Assembly (NCBI GenBank): GCA_031771865.1
Contig: JASISA010000042.1
Location: forward strand, 2,498,870 to 2,562,869
From: Nothophaeocryptopus gaeumannii
Lineage: Eukaryota > Ascomycota > Dothideomycetes > Mycosphaerellales > Mycosphaerellaceae
Length of the DNA: 64,000 bases
Direction: 5' to 3'
This document shows positions 30,040 to 40,966 of the stretch, piece after piece; the first letter of the stretch is position 1, and every line of letters starts with the position of its first letter. Below the pieces are notes generated by a model, which was given only the letters and a program-made list of their open reading frames with translations, did not search any database and was not told the DNA's origin. Position numbers and translations under genes: made by a program.

Positions 30040-32372
30040 TCAGAGAATGAATCCCGATAGTTCTTCGTCTGGATGGAACTCTTTCAGCAGAATATCAAAG
30101 TCTTCTTTAGCTCTGGACGAGCGTCGGCCCCTGCCTTTCAAACCCAAGAAATGCAATGCAGCTCTTGTGCGCGGTTCAGCGGAATCCTCGCCGCTTCCAA
30201 CGTCGGCAGCGCATATCTGGCCCCGGTATACTTGGAAGACGAAATAACCTTGGGAGCGGAATGCGATAATAGCCTGATCTCTCGCCGACGCAGCGTTGCT
30301 ATGTATCATATGTATTCGCCGATCAATGAAGCTGTAAAACAAAGGACAACCGGGAGCATCTCGATGAAATGATACGATGCGTTCAATGTTGAATTCCTCT
30401 GCGGTCTGGGATGAGGTCTGTCGATGAGACGAATGGTTTGAGCTTCTAGCCGGAAACTCAGGAGCTTCGGAGGTACTTGTGATCAGTGCCGGCGAGTACA
30501 TTGGAGCCATTGTAATGATGGAGCTTTGTCGGGCGGAGGGTCCGCTCGTAGAACTATAAAATGAGCTTGGGGGCCGACGGACAGCGAAGTCTTGCACGTC
30601 GTCGTCCGATCCTTCCAACGAGTCCGTCAAGTCGCTAGGTAGCCTAATATCACCAAAAAAGCTGTGGAAAATATCGCGAACGATGGTGAACGAACTGGCG
30701 TATCTCCCTGACGATGGCTCCAGATCGGAATACACATGGTGCAAGAACAGGAAATCTTTGGACGACTGGTAGACCTTCTCAGAAGGCCGCCCGCAGCGGT
30801 GAATTGAAGGAATCTCGCAAGCGTCTGAAGCTGACACAGGGGTTATTGCCAACGTCGGTTTCTTTGGGATGTTGCGTAGGAATTCGCAGAAGCCTGCAAC
30901 GTGCTCGTCGACACCGCAAGACTCGAGCGAGTACTGTGCAGACGGTCTGTTGCTCTGGACAAATGCCCGAACCAGGCGGTCTAGTGGGTCTTGAGCTTCG
31001 AGCATCGATATCTCGCCAGAGTCAAACCCCAGTTGGGATGCCAGCTGGGCTAGGCCAGAGAAGAAGTCTTGCTTAAGCTCATAGGAAGGTTTGGGTCGGC
31101 CAGTGTCCTTTCGAGGATTAAGGGCATGCATGTGAGGAAAGTGCCGCATGCAGAAGAGCCACAATTGTAAATATGCTACTCTACCGCCCTCTTCGTGCGA
31201 GCTACTGAAACGCATATGTCGGTCCTCGGTAGCCTGGCGGACACTAACGTCCGGAGAAGTGAACCGAGCTTGAAAGGCTGCTTGGATAGACAGACTCGTC
31301 TTGGAGGGTAGTAGAGTTTTCATGATGTCAGCACAAGGCTCAAGATATTTTGTGTCTTCGAAGAAACTGTAAAGAGATGGTATCCTTCCTTCTAATGTCT
31401 TGATCCGGGCTAAGATTGCAGACCTACGACTGTCTTCCCGAATGTTGAGGAAAATGTCGTAGGCTTCCATGGCCATCGTTACCCTACTCCTGTCTTGTAG
31501 CGACACGCGCGGGCAGAGTAATTGCAGAGTCTGTACAGTCCGCGCATCTACCAGACAGGCGGGCTCTTCGGAGAGAATGAATGACCAAGTATCGTTGATG
31601 TGTTTCAGGTAGTGGACGAACTCCTAGACGTCTGGCATTAGATCGACAACTATTGCAAGTATACAAGCGTGCTTACGTCCTCGCATCCCATAGTGAGGAT
31701 ACGATGAAATGTTCCAAGCTGTAGAGGCGCCCAAAGACCGGTGAATGGGAGCAGGATATCGAAAGCGTCGCTCAGAGATGGGAATCGCGAGGCGAGTGTC
31801 CTGACGTCTCGCATCTTGCTCGGAGAGAGACGTGCTTGCCATTTTCGCACTTGTTGTATTTCGCCATGCTTCTCATGGTAGCGGAGATGCCTGAAAATAT
31901 CCCCATCGCTGAATCCCCGGGAATTGGCTGATTCACTGCGCAGGTCGAGGACAGCGGCCTCAGAGAGCTGATCGGAATATAAATCAACGACCCACCAGCA
32001 GTCCCCCTCGTGAAAATGCTTTTTCGCCGCCTCAATTCGATGCTTGCCGTGCAGGACGGTGAGTGCTTCGTGCCCGCTGAAATCTAGAAACGGCGGTGTG
32101 TGCGCAAGATCTAGCAAGGCTGCTGAGGTGGTACCAGAATGAGTGATAACGGCCTCTAGCGTATCCCTCCCTATGATTCCTGGCACGAAGTTTTCCGGCT
32201 CCAGTCTGCGGCATCCTTCGGTAGCGAAAACGCGGAGAAGCCTGCGTATGTTCTTCTCGTCCAGGCTCCGGCTGCCCGGAACACTCTCGTCCTCGAAATG
32301 CAAATGTCGGATCGGGATCTTTGCACGACCCAAATACTGGCTATGCTTAACAAGGACGAGTTCCTCGGCCAT
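30040..32372 (-). CDS. DUF3723 protein, two exons, 759 aa
   Basis: Exon 1 (32372-31677) and exon 2 (31623-30040) are joined in phase 0 across a 53-nt intron with a CTAAT-type branch. The N-terminal 230 residues match, as I recall it, the DUF3723 signature: LGRAKIPIRHLHFED, RSLDEKNIRRLLRVFATEGC, FLDFSGHEALTVLHGKHRIEAA and DCWWVVDLYSDQLSE. The C-terminal part is less conserved, with Ser-rich segments and a final basic region. Function unknown. In published surveys DUF3723 genes are recurrent passengers of Starship transposons. It is divergent from the RING-patatin gene with only 128 bp between starts, so the two may be co-regulated. Confidence 0.87.
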
Positions 32373-32500
32373 GGTCCGAGAAGATGAATCTGGCTGGGCC
32401 CATCTGAAGTAGGTATCCTGTGCAGAATCGGACGCAGGACGTCAGTTTCAGCAATCACTCAAGCTCAAACCGCTGCAACCAGGCCGTCTCAGTTTCACAC

Positions 32501-35500
32501 ATGGCTCAGATACATAACAGGTGAGGTGGATGCGTTGTAGACGAAAGCCAACAGCTAACACTGACCATCCTCAGCATCGGAGGTGTAGAGTCGTATCCTT
32601 GGAAAAACGTTCAGCCATGGCTCGGCTTGGTCCTTCGGACACGTGGCTTCAGCTTCGTGGCAACGAAAAAGATTGTTCAGTAGTCCACACAGCTTGTTTA
32701 CGAAACATAGTTGAATGTTTGCCGGAACCCAATCTGCAGTATCCGTCCCTGCTCTTTTTTCTTGGAAACAAATCAAAGCAAGAAGCACTTCGTCACCTCT
32801 TCCCGAATAACCGTTTCAAGCGTCAGAAGCCTGAAGGTGTCGCGCGCCTACGCATTGACAATGATACCCTCCGACACCGAACTCCGGTGCTCATTGCGGA
32901 TGCGGAACTTCCTCGTGGAAGGCCGCCAGAGCCGCGAGACGCCCCGCCTAATTTGGATGGGGACACATGCTCTGTCAGATGGCCATTCACCGACATGAGT
33001 ACTGTCCTCGACCACGTCTTTGCTCGTGTCATACTTGCCTCCAGCAGCATCTTGATCGTCTTCGCCAACGACTTTGCTAGCTTCGAGGAGCTGATCGAAA
33101 GTCTTTCACGATGGATCAACGTAGGCGTACGCTGCAGCAGCCCGTCCGAAACGAGGCCACGATTGCTCATCGTAGCTAAAGGGCTGGCATGGTCACCTCA
33201 AAAGAGACGGGACTTATATGGTGGTCTCGAATCTTGCCGGCTCACCGAGACGTTCTCCTTAGTCTCCACAATTTACCTGCCGGCGACATCACTTTCTTCC
33301 ACAGCAGCGTATCAGCCCTTGAGAGACGAGATCAAGCGGCAGAATGATGAAGTTCGACAGTCACTGTCGACAGCAAGCTGGCTATTCTCGGCAAGCCATT
33401 TTCAGGCTCTGTTCGATTTGCGGCTACGCCACACTACGAACTCACAAGAAGACTTCATGATTCTCCCCGCAGTACGCAAGTATCATCGTTCTTGGGTGGA
33501 CTTGCCTCATCATGTCGCTGAAGCTATCGAATATGGGCTGAGCCGCACGATCTCATACCAGTCGATTGCCTCGTACATTGCATCGGCCTTATTGATGGAT
33601 GCGTATCCGTCAAAATCACATCGTAAGTCTTCCCGCCTTCGCAAGCAAATCCTTGTGCTGATTGGCTAGTGTTCCCCCCTGAGTACGTGTTTCGGTCTCT
33701 CTACGAATCTGTATGTTCGGACGCAGTGAGTTCGATATACAGCAGCCCGACGCTTCCCAGGTTCTTTTGTAGGGAGGTTGCAAAGTACTTTGGCGAGTAC
33801 TGGACGACACTTGAACGAACAAGGATTCCCGCAGCTGACGTACACCGAGACAACGTTCAATCCATGAGATCCACTTGGCAATTCTTCATGTCTAATGCAA
33901 CTTGCGTCATCTGTCTCCGGGAACCACCGGACCACGTACAGTCTTGCCAGCATTCGTTATGCGACACGTGTGTCTTGACATTCGGCAAACCCTGCGAAGG
34001 CGGCGATTCGAACTACCGGATCCATTCTTGCCCCCTGTGTAGCAATAAAAACATGCTTCGGGTGCGTTTGAAGCCGCCGACTGCGGGAGTGCGCATTCTG
34101 AGCATCGATGGTGGGGGCACAAGGGGTGTGATACCTTTGGAATTCCTCAAGCTATTGCAGGGGACCTTGGGGACTACTTGTGAGCTCTCGCAATTCTTCG
34201 ATCTTGCCGTGGGAACAAGCTCTGGTAAGTACAACTGCTGCTGTGGGAGAACCCTGCTTACCCGTTGTAGGAGGTCTGATAGTCCTTATTATGTTCTTAT
34301 ATGGCTGGTCCAGCGACAAAAGCAGTGACACGTTCGAGGCCTTTGCACGCCGCTTATTCTCAAACAGTCGCTCGAAAGAAGGATTCAAGTTTAGAGATCT
34401 TTTGCAATGGTGGATGTCTGACGGCAAGTATGAGCGAAAGGAGATTGAAGCTAGCTTCAAAGGGATCTTCGGCGAACTACAAACCATGTTCGGCTCGCAG
34501 AATAGGGGCAAGTCTGGCATGAAGGTTGCAGTAACTGCTGCCTCCACAGGCGCGAACCCCCAAGGCTTCCTTCTAACAAACTACAATACCGCTGTATCCA
34601 GACCAAACCATATAGGTAAGATACTCACTTCTTATCTTTATCATGATGCTAACATCTGAAGGGTATTCCGCCCCGTCGCACGGCTCACCTTATCATGAGG
34701 CTCGAGTCTGGGAATGGTAAGAAGGCACCTCTATGGTCCTCGATTTGATACTGACTGTCTAACAGTGCCAGAGCTACGACCGCTGCTCCTGGGTGAGACA
34801 AGTTCCTCCTGTGCGTTATGATTGCGTATTGACACACGCTGATAGCTTCTTTCCCCGATCGAAATCACGTCCCACAGACAAGAATACCAAGACGGCGCGA
34901 TGAGGTTTAACAACCCCGTCGATCCTGCGACGAGCGAGAGCCGGTACATCTGGCCCACCAGGACTATTCACGATGTTGTTGTCTCCATTGGCACCGGTAC
35001 CGTTGAAGATCGGAGCAGTCTGACCCAGTCGGGCTCAAAACGACCACGCATGTTCGACCGTCTCAACCACAACTTCTTGATTCGAATCGTGCAGGGAGTG
35101 CAGTCGTCCTTCGACGGAGAGCGTCCATGGATCTCCTATCGTAACCGAACGCCATCGGAATATCAGTCGCAAGAATTCAGACTCAACATAAACATGGACA
35201 ACGCACCTGCCATCGACGACGTGAAATGCATTGCTGGGTTCAGGAGCAGTGTCTGTGCCCAGCCCGGGGGTGCCGCAATGCGGACTGACCTGGCCGCAAC
35301 GCTTCTGACTTCGTCATTTTACTTCCGTTTGGAGTTCATGCCGTCCTTTGAGAACGGCTTCCTCCGGTGCCAGGGCTCGATTGGCTGCCGCAGTCCGGCA
35401 CCTGCCGTTGTGAAGCAGATGCAGCATCTTTGTGGCGAAGACCTCGAATTTGTCCTTGACGGCGGGTATTTAGGAGACGTCAACGATGACTCGGCCATCT

Positions 35501-35784
35501 GTTGGCGTTGCGGTCGCTACTCCAAAAAGGTCACATTCTATGTGCGCAGCCTTTCCGAGACTGTGATGATCGACATCAAGTCCACTCTGCAGCCACGCAG
35601 GCGAATATCAGGCTTTCCCCAAAGTATGCAGGGGTTCATAGAGCAGCAACGATTAGACGCAAGCTTCGGGCCGCCAGCAACTGGGGATGGAACGGCAAGG
35701 ACCTGCCTAAGCTGCCCCAGACCTCTCATCAAAAGAAAGAGAAGCAGTCCGGGTCCAGATTTTGAGAAGCGAAGTCGAAGATAG
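32501..35784 (+). CDS. RING-patatin phospholipase-like protein, seven exons, one apparent frameshift
   Basis: Exons: 32501-32520, 32583-33622, 33670-34224, 34271-34615, 34662-34716, 34766-34792 and 34846-35784; a start at 32617 is an alternative. The N-terminal part (QYPSLLFFLGNKSKQEAL...) precedes a RING-type finger (CVICLREPP, HSLCDTCVLTFG, SCPLCSNK) and then a patatin domain: oxyanion motif DGGGTRG, nucleophile motif GTSSG, block ARATTAAPGFF, and dyad motif YQDGAM. A last segment has CWRCGRY. The domain would act as an acyl hydrolase on membrane lipids. All junctions fit in phase except the last: after AAPGFFP the frame needs one extra base in the C-run 34853-34856 to reach YQDGA. This is either a real frameshift that inactivates the gene or a sequence error. 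About 993 aa if intact. Confidence 0.85.
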
Positions 35785-35792
35785 CTACCGCT

Positions 35793-35821
35793 GAAACGGG
35801 CCGCGAAGGCGTGAAACGGGC
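35793..35821 (+). promoter_or_regulatory. Two GAAACGGGC motifs before the pseudokinase gene
   Basis: GAAACGGGC at 35793-35801 and again at 35813-35821, 83 to 111 bp upstream of ATG 35904. The only place in the window where the motif is doubled. Confidence 0.45.
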
Positions 35822-35903
35822 GTATGACGACATGAGTCGTGCGTGCTGTGGTACATTAAGGCTTCCCCGTACAGCCGTACAGCAGTGACTCAGTAGTTGG
35901 AAT

Positions 35904-36969
35904 ATGGGCACACCAAGCCGTGCAGTATCCACTGCCACCCTGTTCCCTTCTACAAATGCATATGGGAAGCGCACATTCGCGGAAGAAGACCGCCCCTTGA
36001 AGCGATCACGGCAGCGATTTCTGAACAAAAGATCGGGGATACTACCACTGCAACTCCAAGCCAGAGGGCCTTCTTTATTCGAGGAGCCGATCGGGATCCT
36101 TGAGAAAACCACCTCACCTATTCGGCCTGACCGATATAGACCAATTGTCGAGGAATTCCAAGCTGGCTGGGGCACAGTCGCATACCACGTGAGCGATCGG
36201 TTTCCAGTAGTCTTTCTCAAGAAAAAGGACTTCAACTGCGTCCAGGGACTCAGGACCACAGACCACGCCAACCTTGCAAACCTTACGGCGTTTCACGAGA
36301 AGGAGTCGGGCACACTGCTTGTCTTCGAGGACACAGCGCTTTCCCTATCCGACATACTGGCCAGTCCAAGCGCTCCGTTGAAAGAATATGAAATCGCTGC
36401 TATCTGTGTCGGAGTGAGCCATATCTTCGCAGGATGAAGAGCTTGACTGACCATGGAAAAGCTCTTGCAGGGTCTTGAGTACATTAACACCGAGCTGAAG
36501 GCCGGGCATGAAATCCAAGTAGAAGACGTGCGCTTCACCACATCAGCGGAGATTAAGATCGGTGAGTCAACCCGCTCGGGAGAGGCCCATTCTGCAAAGT
36601 TGACCGCGGAGTGAGAGCAGCCAACGTCGATGAGGCTCTACTTTCTGAGCGCCCGAGTTCGAATTCAGTGCTGGCTCCAATTCTGGAAGCTATCTTCGCA
36701 GGGCAGATTGATCGTTCGGGCTGGAGCGAGTCCATGCAAGACTTCTTCAAACAAACTCGTACGATGCTGGCTGCGGGGGAGCTACTTGTACGTTGTGTGC
36801 TCCATTGCAAAGATCAGGGTCTAACTGGGTGTAGAATCACGACTTCCTTCAGAAGTCACCTGGACATCGGTGCCTAGTTCCGCATGTCGAAGTGGCGCAA
36901 AGGAGTATGCGGAAGCGTTGGATGCTGCCTCAGATTGATGACTGTGAGGGAAGCGAGCAAGCGGGTTGA
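35904..36969 (+). CDS. Degenerate protein kinase-like protein, four exons, 306 aa
   Basis: Exons 35904-36413, 36462-36561, 36612-36787 and 36835-36969, with introns of 47 to 50 nt in consistent phases. For the second intron an acceptor at 36599 is an alternative. The C-terminal part follows a family of fungal kinase-like proteins: ICVGLLQGLEYINTELKAG, VEDVRFTTSAEIKI where the catalytic loop should be, then LLNHDFLQKSPGHRCL, RKRWMLPQ near the end. The HRD Asp, the loop Asn and the DFG are absent, so it is a pseudokinase by sequence. The basic N-terminus (KRTFAEEDRPLKRSRQRF) could be a nuclear signal. In some fungi such proteins accompany STAND-type genes, but I cannot show that here. Confidence 0.68.
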
Positions 36970-37184
36970 GAACGGCCACGTTGGTACAAGACCGCCAATC
37001 CTTCAGAACTCAGTTTAGCGCGCATGTAGACGCCGCAACGGTACTGATTCGCTGTATTTACACTCGCACCCGCATACTCTGTTCTCCTCTCTTTCATGTT
37101 CTTTCTTTGCTTGTGTCTTTGCACACGAACAGACTGCCAGCCAGCATCGTCACACCAGCGCAAATTCCCCAACCATCCAGGACA

Positions 37185-37689
37185 ATGAGCGCAGATGAAA
37201 CCGCGCGGTTAAGAGCTGACCTAATGAACCTTCAAAACCAGCTTCGGCATGAACGCAACGTATGGGAAAGAGAAAAGGCGAAGCTACTTCAAGCCATAGA
37301 AGACAAGAAGAGCCAAGTCGCGGAACGGGATCGCTGCTTAGTGCAGATGAGAACTGCGCTGGAGCAAAACTCGCAGCTGTACCAACGAGATGTGCGCCTT
37401 ACCAAGAAGTTGTCCAGACTGCAATTCTTGCAGCAGGATTTCGTGCAGCGAAATGCGCCAGCCACTTCACGAAAGTCGATCGTACAAGGGCTCCTACCGC
37501 CGGTAAGCATATTGACAGCGTCGCATGTTGACTGCCCACTGACTTCCTTCCAAGAATCGTAGCACGCCTTTCCACGATTCGAATTCCAACCTCAGCACCC
37601 GGAAATGTTCTCAAGAAGGCGCATCAGACACCGAAGTTCCTGAGGATGGAACATTGAAAAAGATCAAGTTCACGGCTATCAACAACTAA
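37185..37689 (+). CDS. Small coiled-coil protein, two exons, 150 aa
   Basis: Exon 1 (37185-37502) encodes a heptad-rich helix (LRADLMNLQNQLRHERNVWE..., KLLQAIEDKKSQVAERD). Exon 2 (37555-37689) adds a polar tail ending KKIKFTAINN. The 52-nt intron (GTAAGC...CCAAG, branch CTGAC) is phase 0. The frame upstream of 37185 is open but lacks similar character. No known family. Confidence 0.68.
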
Positions 37690-37717
37690 TTCCATCCGCA
37701 AAAGCCAGTATACCACA

Positions 37718-38137
37718 TCACAAATATACAGCTGTTCTACTCCGGATAATGATCGTTTCTTTCTCATAGATGCGGACATAGGAGTCGTCTTCTTTCAGGG
37801 TCGGGGGCCTTTCTAAGGAACGACGTTGAAGGCTTTTGCAAGAAACGAACAGTCTCCGACAACGCTGAAGAGATTCCGGAACCTCCACAACAATTGTGAG
37901 GTCGTCTTGAGAGTGTACGCTATAGTACCTATTCTCCCAGAAGCCCAAAACCCTGCATACGTCTGCAATGCGACGATAGCCCACTTCGCAACATAGTCTT
38001 CGGCGATTCACGACTCTGCACCGCTCGCAGTATTGCAGGTGATCTTCGAGCGCAATCAGATATTCGATTTCGATGCTCCTGGGCGGCCGTGAAATTGAGG
38101 TTACCTCGTATAGTGGGAAGTGTACTCTGCGAGCCAT
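37718..38137 (-). CDS. Small hypothetical protein with Cys pairs, 139 aa
   Basis: ATG 38137 (MARRVHFPLYEV) is preferred; the frame is open up to 38317. The centre has LEDHLQYCERCRVVNRRRLC followed by a second Cys, which could be a zinc-binding knot, and the C-terminus is basic and strand-rich. It is divergent from the next gene across 181 bp. Confidence 0.55.
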   Translation of the reverse strand: MARRVHFPLYEVTSISRPPRSIEIEYLIALEDHLQYCERCRVVNRRRLCCEVGYRRIADVCRVLGFWENRYYSVHSQDDLTIVVEVPESLQRCRRLFVSCKSLQRRSLERPPTLKEDDSYVRIYEKETIIIRSRTAVYL

Positions 38138-38318
38138 GATGGGTCGGAAAGGGCAGAGGCGGAAGTGCCTCCTTATACCGCATGGTCCCTCACTGAAACT
38201 TGCCCAAGCTTGACGTTCTCGGACCAAGCACTTCCGAAACGAGTTCGATAGATGCCCAAGAAGAGGAGAAGGCATATAAGGCTGGGCGACCTTTCTTTTC
38301 GTTCGATCAACAGGCAAG

Positions 38319-38786
38319 ATGACCGGACTGCCCGCCAGACTCGCGGCATCTGCTTCTACTGGTATCTACAGGCATTATTGTCCACGCATCCTGAGCCCAC
38401 TACAGTCGTACCTGCAGATACCGAGCTCTGAGATCTGCAGACTAGCCGCGCCAACTGCGAAGAAGTGGTTCCACGCTCTCTTGCTCTACTTGGAAATCCC
38501 GCGGTTGTTCCAAGCTGGTTGGATTGATTTCACCTTCGCCGTGGCTCTTCTAGGGATCATCATCGCGACAGTCCTGTACTTGCCGATCCCAGAGGCACGA
38601 GTAGTAGCCAAGTTCTTGCTACCATTTGTGCCTTCGTTCGACTTCATGGCTTGGGCTCGGCGGCTGACAGGAGGAACAACAAAGTTGGAAGGATCAAAAG
38701 AGCCTGGGGTGTCCCGTGCGGCAGTACAAATGAGAGCCCAAACGGGCCGTAAAATGTTGTTTTTGGACAGTTCCCGTGCCTCATGA
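38319..38786 (+). CDS. Small membrane protein, 155 aa
   Basis: Starts at ATG 38319. A clear membrane segment lies at about residues 68-92 (WIDFTFAVALLGIIIATVLY), with a second amphipathic stretch FLLPFVPSFDFMAW soon after. The N-terminus is basic and helical. No family recognised. Confidence 0.5.
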   Translation: MTGLPARLAASASTGIYRHYCPRILSPLQSYLQIPSSEICRLAAPTAKKWFHALLLYLEIPRLFQAGWIDFTFAVALLGIIIATVLYLPIPEARVVAKFLLPFVPSFDFMAWARRLTGGTTKLEGSKEPGVSRAAVQMRAQTGRKMLFLDSSRAS

Positions 38787-39526
38787 GAACCGTCACTTGA
38801 TTTGGGTTCAGTCTGATATCATTCTGCACGGTGCTAGAAACCGCCACACAACTGTCCTTAATTTAGATACACTATGGTATAGAAATGGATGTTCGTTCTC
38901 ATGGTCCTCTGTTTCATGCTCAACCTCGCCCGCTATGAGACGACCCAATCTTACTATCACTGTACCTCCTCCAGCGATAACGATCGTGCCCTTCTGTTGG
39001 ACCCCGACACCGCTTCGCATCGCACCCATCTGTACCACGCCTCTATCGCCAAAGACTCTGCAAGTCGGATTCCACAAAGCAGCAAATGCCCGCCTCATAC
39101 AGCAAACTGGCAGACCCCTCGGAGAAGCAACCATGAGTACCCGCCGGCACACTCCAGTAAGCAACGTCGTTGCAACATGGCCTACTTATGACGAAGGCAA
39201 TGAACGACAGCAGCAACATTCGTCGCAGTGGAGGGCCGTCTGGAGAGCAGTAGTGCGTCAATGGGCTGGAGCGCTTTGCATACTGCCCAGCAAGGATGAG
39301 TGCAAGACCGAAGAAGTTCAGAGAATAAGGACTATGCATTGGACGGAGTTGTGAAACCACAAAGGGGAGCATCGATCTGGAGTTTCATTCTGGGGTTGTG
39401 AGTCAACATGTGTTCGAATATCTTTGAAACAGCAAGAGAAGCGGTCGGTGCGGGAGAGGTTTCGGCTGGACAAAGGCTTCATGTATAAGTGTCGAGGTGC
39501 TGGTCATTCTGTGCATCCTATGGAGT
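38787..39526. other. Unassigned stretch; possible small gene on the plus strand
   Basis: CAAACGGGC at 38739-38747, a motif seen at 55-131 bp before other genes, suggests a start near 38,800-38,900. Two overlapping plus frames exist (38776-39354 and 38889-39191); the second opens with a leader-like MFVLMVLCFMLNLA. Neither has a recognisable domain, so no model is given. Confidence 0.3.
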
Positions 39527-40954
39527 ATGGAGAACTTGGGACTGTTTAGAGGTCTTCCTCTTGAGATTCGGGAAGAGATCTACTCTTACTGCCTGGATGC
39601 CGGGACTTGCCAGGTAGTGGAATGGCGACTGCGAGATGCTTCCTACCACTACCCTTGTCGTTATCGATACCATTTCGAAGACCGGCTATCACTCCTATAT
39701 ACGCAGCAACAGATAGCTACCGAGGCAGTCAAAGTACTCGTCCGCAAGAATTGCTTCGTAGCGATTTACTGTACTGTTGAGCAGGAAGCCCTACACTATT
39801 GGGACTGCCTACCTGTTCCGGTGGTTGCCATTGATCCACATCTGCGAGGCTATGCCTTTCCGTACTGCCGAGCAGTTATCACCGTTTCGACTTCTGCTCG
39901 TCTACGTAGACCTGTCCGTCGAGTTATCGTCTTACCGCTTAGATCCCTCCAAATGTATCTACTCTGGCTATCAACCGGGTTTATCAACCTTCCCGGGACC
40001 CCTAGTCCGCTATGGTGTAACGGACGATCAGTCATTGCTAACATGGCCATTCGACATCACAGCTCGCCCTATGAGGTTGCCCCGGGCATTCTCATATCCC
40101 ATGGCTTGGAGGACGGCTCTAGGAGGCTTGAAGAACTTCTCCAGATGTTTGCCCACAGAGCCCTCCCGCAGTCATTACACATATCCCGAGTCTCTACATC
40201 TGGCGATTTAGAGCCCTATATCACGTCTTCAGTACCACCACATGCTGCTGATTACGTTGATAGCTTCATAGTAGATGAAGCGTTACGGATGCAGAGCTTG
40301 GACATCCTCACCTTCCAAGTAGACCATATCGACGCAAATCTCTTTATAGCGCAGTATTGGTATGCTCAGGCTAGATTGCACTCTATAACTTTGGACCTCC
40401 CTCAGTGGACGACGGATACGGAAAGTTATTCGATCCACAAGCGCCAGCTAACGATGGCTGATATCGCTTCGGAGTCTGCTTATTCTCTTGCGGCTTTGTC
40501 TTTACGGTACCAGGCTAAGCCTTTGGCTCTCCCACTACGTGATTGTACACCATTCTGTCCTTGTGGTTTTCGTAGACGCTGGGCGACAATATTACCGGAG
40601 CTTGTCGACGAGAGGAATAGAGTTGGGCTATCAAGGGGCTGGACCTGGATGCGACTGGAACATATAAGGGTAATATGTCACTATTTTCGCCCTTCTTATG
40701 CTCAAATCGGCCTTTTATTACACAAATTATGGTGTCTAAGGCCTCGCAACATCGGTGAAGGGATTTCCTGGGATCCATATCTTCTCCACGACATAGACCT
40801 ACTTATTCGATTCCAAGCTCGGCGGAACGCATTTTGCGATGCTATACAAGACAGAGACCTTGAGTGGCTCTGGAGTCAGATTAGCTATCGCTGTCTCAAT
40901 TTTCACACAGTGGAGAGACAGTGCATACAAGGGCAGGACCTGCATTTAGCATAG
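39527..40954 (+). CDS. F-box-like protein, 475 aa
   Basis: ATG 39527 (MENLGLFRGLPLEIREEIYS) is preferred over 39497. The opening resembles the N-terminal helix of fungal F-box-type proteins (LP-x-EIR-x-x-IY). The rest is a long helical protein with Trp, Cys and Tyr residues and no clear repeats; CTPFCPCGFRRRW in the last third might bind metal. A role as a substrate adaptor for SCF ubiquitin ligase is inference. Confidence 0.6.
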   Translation: MENLGLFRGLPLEIREEIYSYCLDAGTCQVVEWRLRDASYHYPCRYRYHFEDRLSLLYTQQQIATEAVKVLVRKNCFVAIYCTVEQEALHYWDCLPVPVVAIDPHLRGYAFPYCRAVITVSTSARLRRPVRRVIVLPLRSLQMYLLWLSTGFINLPGTPSPLWCNGRSVIANMAIRHHSSPYEVAPGILISHGLEDGSRRLEELLQMFAHRALPQSLHISRVSTSGDLEPYITSSVPPHAADYVDSFIVDEALRMQSLDILTFQVDHIDANLFIAQYWYAQARLHSITLDLPQWTTDTESYSIHKRQLTMADIASESAYSLAALSLRYQAKPLALPLRDCTPFCPCGFRRRWATILPELVDERNRVGLSRGWTWMRLEHIRVICHYFRPSYAQIGLLLHKLWCLRPRNIGEGISWDPYLLHDIDLLIRFQARRNAFCDAIQDRDLEWLWSQISYRCLNFHTVERQCIQGQDLHLA

Positions 40955-40966
40955 CTCAAAATCGTT

